From IMG/VR virus record IMGVR_UViG_3300023109_002988, positions 34,533 through 98,532 of that record: 64,000 nucleotides of DNA; one strand, 5' to 3'. The stretch is from a virus. The notes under the pieces are model-generated. The model saw only the letters and a list, made by a program, of their open reading frames with translations. It was not told the DNA's origin and ran no database searches. Both the position numbers and the translations under genes were made by a program. Position 1 is the stretch's first letter. Every line of letters begins with the position of its first letter. Positions 61,070 through 64,000 of the stretch are shown here, one piece after another.

Positions 61070-61705
61070 ATGTCGCACACATCTAAATTCCCACCATTAA
61101 AATACACTACCGCAACTCTTCCCACGGATTTGCCAGTGGGTACTGTTTCTCTTGACACTACCACAAACGAGCATAAATCTTTTAACGGATCATCGTGGGA
61201 TGCTATAGAAGGAGGTGGTGACATTGGAACTGCAACTATTGTTTTTGATTCTACTGGTCCAGCTTATGATCAAATCGCAGGAGATATACCAGATAATTGG
61301 AAGAAGACTGACTCATCTTTAAAAGGATTGGTTATTGGAACGAGTTGTGCGACTATTGGTGACCTTGCCTTTTTTAATTGCACTGGCTTAGTTGGTTCTT
61401 TAGTGATCCCAGATAGCGTGATAACTATTGGTGAAAGTGCTTTTGATTCTTTGTGGGGCTTAACTGGACCTTTAACTATTGGCTCTGGTGTTGAGGAAGT
61501 CGGTGATCTTGCTTTTTTTGATTGTAATTACACAGAAATTAATTGCTATATTACTAGAGATGTTTTAAACAAAGCAAAGTCCCCTGTTACAAATAACAAA
61601 ACTATTCATGTAAGATCAGACGATAATACATGGACAGCTGGTTCTAGTCAAACTCTAGGCACAACTTGGATAAACACTGGTCTTACTGTAATTAAAGATT
61701 TATAG
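61070..61705 (+). CDS. LRR tail-fibre protein, paralogue 3
   Basis: This is the shortest of the set (211 residues). It has the N-module SHTSKFPPLKYTTATLPTDL…SLDTTTNEHKSFNGSSW, bridge DQIAGDIPDNWKKTDSSLKG, about three LRRs (AFFNCTGLVGSLVIPDSVIT…) and the cap TIHVRSDDNTWTAG…LTVIKDL. Nucleotide identity with paralogue 1 is high in the bridge-LRR stretch (TTTAAAAGGATTGGTTATTG in both), suggesting recombination among copies. It follows paralogue 2 by one base. Confidence 0.8.
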   Translation: MSHTSKFPPLKYTTATLPTDLPVGTVSLDTTTNEHKSFNGSSWDAIEGGGDIGTATIVFDSTGPAYDQIAGDIPDNWKKTDSSLKGLVIGTSCATIGDLAFFNCTGLVGSLVIPDSVITIGESAFDSLWGLTGPLTIGSGVEEVGDLAFFDCNYTEINCYITRDVLNKAKSPVTNNKTIHVRSDDNTWTAGSSQTLGTTWINTGLTVIKDL

Positions 61706-61706
61706 G

Positions 61707-61735
61707 TTGAAAAAACCCAATAGTTTCATTATAAT
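61707..61735 (+). promoter_or_regulatory. Promoter (TTGAAA-N17-TATAAT) before the sulfotransferase gene
   Basis: TTGAAA at 61707-61712 and TATAAT at 61730-61735 are 17 bases apart. The ATG at 61741 is five bases after the -10, giving a leaderless transcript. This is the best case of that spacing on the plus strand outside the PHP gene. Confidence 0.65.
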
Positions 61736-61740
61736 GATTG

Positions 61741-63468
61741 ATGAATGAAGCTAAAAAACTACCAGTATTTTTTCACATTCCTAAGAATGCTGGAACTTAT
61801 GTTTACAACGTTTCGTTTCGTTTAATCAGCTCTAAACTTGATATCGGGGGCAGGTTGTATAACCTTCAAGTACAAAAGGGTGACCGTATAGTATATCGTT
61901 TGATTTGCTCTGCTAAAAATGGACTAAGCGACAAATATAAACTCATGAACAATGCGGGTTGGGTCGTTGTTCAGTACGATGATTTGAATTTAGATGATCT
62001 TAATCTGTATTTTGTGGAGGTATGTTCTTCTAGTTTTGGTTGTTATAAAGAAGAAGTGTATGGTAACCTGCCAAACGATACGGATCCTTATGAATTCCTG
62101 ATACTAAGAGAACCTTACAGTAGAATCTTGTCCATCTATAGCTATTTAACATCTCCTCAATCAGCGCATGAATTAACGAGCGGTTCTTTTGGAGATAAAA
62201 CATTTATAGAATATCTCAACTCAGATCAACTTGAGAATTCTTGGTTGATTAAATCTTTCTTGAACATACCTCATGATACCATAATAAATGAAGATCACTA
62301 TAGAGCTACCTGTGATATACTTGATGATATGTTTGTTTCTGACATGAGCGATACAGATCTTTGTCTTTCTAATGTATTTAACAAATGCTATGGTTTTAAG
62401 AATATAGATATACCAAACCAAAAGATACACTCTAATAAAACCAGCAAAAAAACAGAACAGCCGTTCAAAACTTTGGACAAACCCACGAAGATGCACTTTA
62501 GCAATCAAACAAAATGGGACAGATTGCTTTATGAAAAGTTTGCCAACAAGAAAATCATAGATAAAAAACAAACGAAAGGTAAGGTGATAAACTGCTTTTA
62601 TGAAGGTTCAAATGGCGGCTTTGGAGATTTCTTAAGGGGTTCTGTCAACTTATTTAACCACTGCATGAGTAAGGGGCGTGATTTTGATATAAATATAAAT
62701 AAACACCCAATTAAAAAATACTTCAAACCATCAGAAAGTATTCATGAACAATTTGATATAGATGATCTGGCTTTAAAAGCTGAAGGCATAAAGCACTTCA
62801 TACACTCTTTAAAAAAACTAACGCAAAACTGTATAATCTCAACCAAACAGCAAGAAACAAAATACATTTTTTCAAATTATCACCCATGCTTAACAGATGC
62901 CCGTGATATCATAAATTATTTGAATTTAATGCCACCGATTAACAATCGATGTTGTTCTTTTTTACAGAACAAGTTGCAGTTTTCTGGTGAGGTTAACGAT
63001 TCTGTTAGTAGTAAACTCAAGGAAGAGAGTTTGGAAGCAGGTAAGTTTAACATCATCCACTTTAGATTGGGAGATCAAAACAGTTTTTCTAATCATGGTA
63101 AAAATTTAGAAGAATTACACAAAGAATGTTTTGCTAAATGCTTCCTAAAATCAAATGAGGACGACAAGCCTATAATAGTTTTATCAGACTCAAACGATCT
63201 AAAAAAATACTTAAAAGAAAACAACAAATCATTACCAATTCACACCCTTCATTTACAAAGCAACCATATGCAAAGCAAGCCTTCTGGGTTTTCTGGTAAA
63301 ATTGAAACTACTGATCAGGGTGTTTTCCATGCTGTTTTTGATATGAAACTAATAACATTGGCAAATTCTGTGGAGTCGTATAGTGTATACAACCACGGAT
63401 CTGGTTTTGTTTATTGGATTGCTAAGATCTTTGGTGTTCCAGTCAAACTTAATTTAATTAAGCATTAA
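61741..63468 (+). CDS. Sulfotransferase-glycosyltransferase fusion
   Basis: From the ATG at 61741 the product has 575 residues. The N-terminal part begins KLPVFFHIPKNAGTYVYNVS, the PAPS 5'-phosphosulfate-binding motif of carbohydrate sulfotransferases (HIPKNAGT), with ILREPYSRILSIYSYLTSPQ as the 3'-phosphate-binding region. The C-terminal part (from about 280) has CFYEGSNGGFGDFLRGSVNL, IIHFRLGDQNSF and DMKLITLANSVESYSVYNHG followed by SGFVYWIAKIFGVPV. This pattern resembles fucosyltransferases and related GT-B enzymes (H.R.GD…d..lla.a...i.s.SgF). It may add both sulfate and a sugar to one glycan. PAPS would come from the host. A TTG three bases upstream is a less likely start. Confidence 0.7.
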   Translation: MNEAKKLPVFFHIPKNAGTYVYNVSFRLISSKLDIGGRLYNLQVQKGDRIVYRLICSAKNGLSDKYKLMNNAGWVVVQYDDLNLDDLNLYFVEVCSSSFGCYKEEVYGNLPNDTDPYEFLILREPYSRILSIYSYLTSPQSAHELTSGSFGDKTFIEYLNSDQLENSWLIKSFLNIPHDTIINEDHYRATCDILDDMFVSDMSDTDLCLSNVFNKCYGFKNIDIPNQKIHSNKTSKKTEQPFKTLDKPTKMHFSNQTKWDRLLYEKFANKKIIDKKQTKGKVINCFYEGSNGGFGDFLRGSVNLFNHCMSKGRDFDININKHPIKKYFKPSESIHEQFDIDDLALKAEGIKHFIHSLKKLTQNCIISTKQQETKYIFSNYHPCLTDARDIINYLNLMPPINNRCCSFLQNKLQFSGEVNDSVSSKLKEESLEAGKFNIIHFRLGDQNSFSNHGKNLEELHKECFAKCFLKSNEDDKPIIVLSDSNDLKKYLKENNKSLPIHTLHLQSNHMQSKPSGFSGKIETTDQGVFHAVFDMKLITLANSVESYSVYNHGSGFVYWIAKIFGVPVKLNLIKH

Positions 63469-63472
63469 ATAT

Positions 63473-64000
63473 ATGAGTTTTAAATACGGAAAAGATTTAA
63501 AAACATCTATATTAATTGTAACTTATGACAAGGATCTAGAATTTCTTAAGTATAGTTTAAAATCAATATCTAAGTTTTGCCGTCTTTATAATGAGGTTGT
63601 TGTCGTTATAGATGACCACGAAAATGATTGTGTGGAAACTAAAAAATATCTTGAATCTATTGGGCAGAAATACTTTATAAACAAAGAAGCCAAACATATA
63701 ACTAGAGGCTATATCAGGCAGCAATATATAAAACTATATTCTGAAAAATATTTTGACGAAAAAACTGATTTTGTGTGCCACTTAGACTCAGATAATATAT
63801 TTAATGAACTTAATTCGCCTGATGTTTTCTTTAAAGGGTGTAAACCTGTAATTGGTATGCAAAAGTGGGCTGAAATGCCTAATAATAATTTTGAGGAAAG
63901 CACTAACAAAACAGTTGGATTTGATGTCGATTATAATTTCATGAGAAGAATGCCATTGGTTTACCCAAGGTGTATTTTTAAAGAGCTAAGGGAATTTATT
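63473..64000 (+). CDS. Glycosyltransferase, DUF6492/GT2-like (3' end cut by window)
   Basis: The frame is open from the ATG at 63473 to the right edge (176 codons seen). It starts MSFKYGKDLKTSILIVTYDK, then LEFLKYSLKSISKFCRLYNE and VVVVIDDHENDC, a GT-A first domain. TRGYIRQQYIKLYSEKYFDE and HLDSDNIF (metal-binding DSD) follow. This order is that of DUF6492-type glycosyltransferases. It starts five bases after the sulfotransferase-GT stop, so the two probably act on the same glycan. The C-terminus is not visible. Confidence 0.75.
   Translation, partial: MSFKYGKDLKTSILIVTYDKDLEFLKYSLKSISKFCRLYNEVVVVIDDHENDCVETKKYLESIGQKYFINKEAKHITRGYIRQQYIKLYSEKYFDEKTDFVCHLDSDNIFNELNSPDVFFKGCKPVIGMQKWAEMPNNNFEESTNKTVGFDVDYNFMRRMPLVYPRCIFKELREFI

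Noticed and set aside
1-64000. Diversity-generating retroelement acting on the LRR fibres
   Set aside because: No reverse transcriptase and no template/variable repeat pair were seen. Variation here looks like repeat recombination.
1-64000. tRNA genes
   Set aside because: GTTCGA-type words occur only inside protein genes, and no cloverleaf was found around them.

Overview
The window is part of a large, AT-rich bacteriophage genome with a lambda-like tail tip (L, K, I and J homologues), so most likely a long-tailed siphovirus. It carries its own bacterial-type replisome: SSB, RecA, DnaB, a primase, a C-family DNA polymerase III and class I ribonucleotide reductase. The host cannot be named from the sequence. 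Most genes lack a recognisable Shine-Dalgarno sequence, and several transcription units have a -10 box only 5-7 bases before the start codon. That points to leaderless or SD-independent translation in a host that tolerates it. No terminase, capsid, lysis, integrase, tRNA or CRISPR genes were seen here.

Layout. (1) 1-14021, plus strand: two giant BspA-type leucine-rich-repeat (LRR_5) proteins. The first is cut by the left edge. The second has a phage tail-tube-like N-terminus fused to about 1100 residues of LRRs. (2) 14053-17436, minus strand: dNMP kinase, sigma factor, SSB, glycosyltransferase, Hsp20 and an FmdB-like protein. (3) 17437-17879: a 400-base AT-rich divergent control region with palindromes, promoters on both strands and a structured-looking leader before nrdB. 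(4) 17880-21531: nrdB, nrdA and a phage protein of unknown function. (5) 21545-27240: a glycan cassette with three GT2 enzymes, a GT6 (ABO blood-group type) transferase, two methyltransferases, a GT11 alpha-1,2-fucosyltransferase and GDP-mannose 4,6-dehydratase. (6) 27253-39610: replication and recombination genes in tightly overlapping order (zinc-ribbon protein, RecA, Vsr-like nuclease, DnaB, primase, Cas4/RecB-like nuclease), then a polymerase III split into PHP, DEDDh exonuclease and polymerase-core genes, then a ClpA/C-type unfoldase and a small gene ended by a strong terminator. (7) 39682-45713: a kinase-like protein, a possible DNA-binding protein, large glycosyltransferases, a possible recombination protein, an acetyltransferase-like protein and a small basic protein. 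(8) 45714-55748, minus strand: the tail-tip module, transcribed L, K, I, J and then one unknown distal gene. (9) 55848-61705, plus strand: small proteins, a GHTH-repeat fibre, three related LRR fibre proteins and a DUF4376 protein. (10) 61741-64000: a sulfotransferase-glycosyltransferase fusion and a partial glycosyltransferase.

Taken together, the phage builds its own dNTP supply and replisome, displays LRR modules on its tail and fibres, and carries an unusually rich set of glycan-building enzymes. The GT11 + GT6 + Gmd set matches the enzymes needed to make an ABO(H)-like fucosylated structure. It could modify the virion or the host surface.
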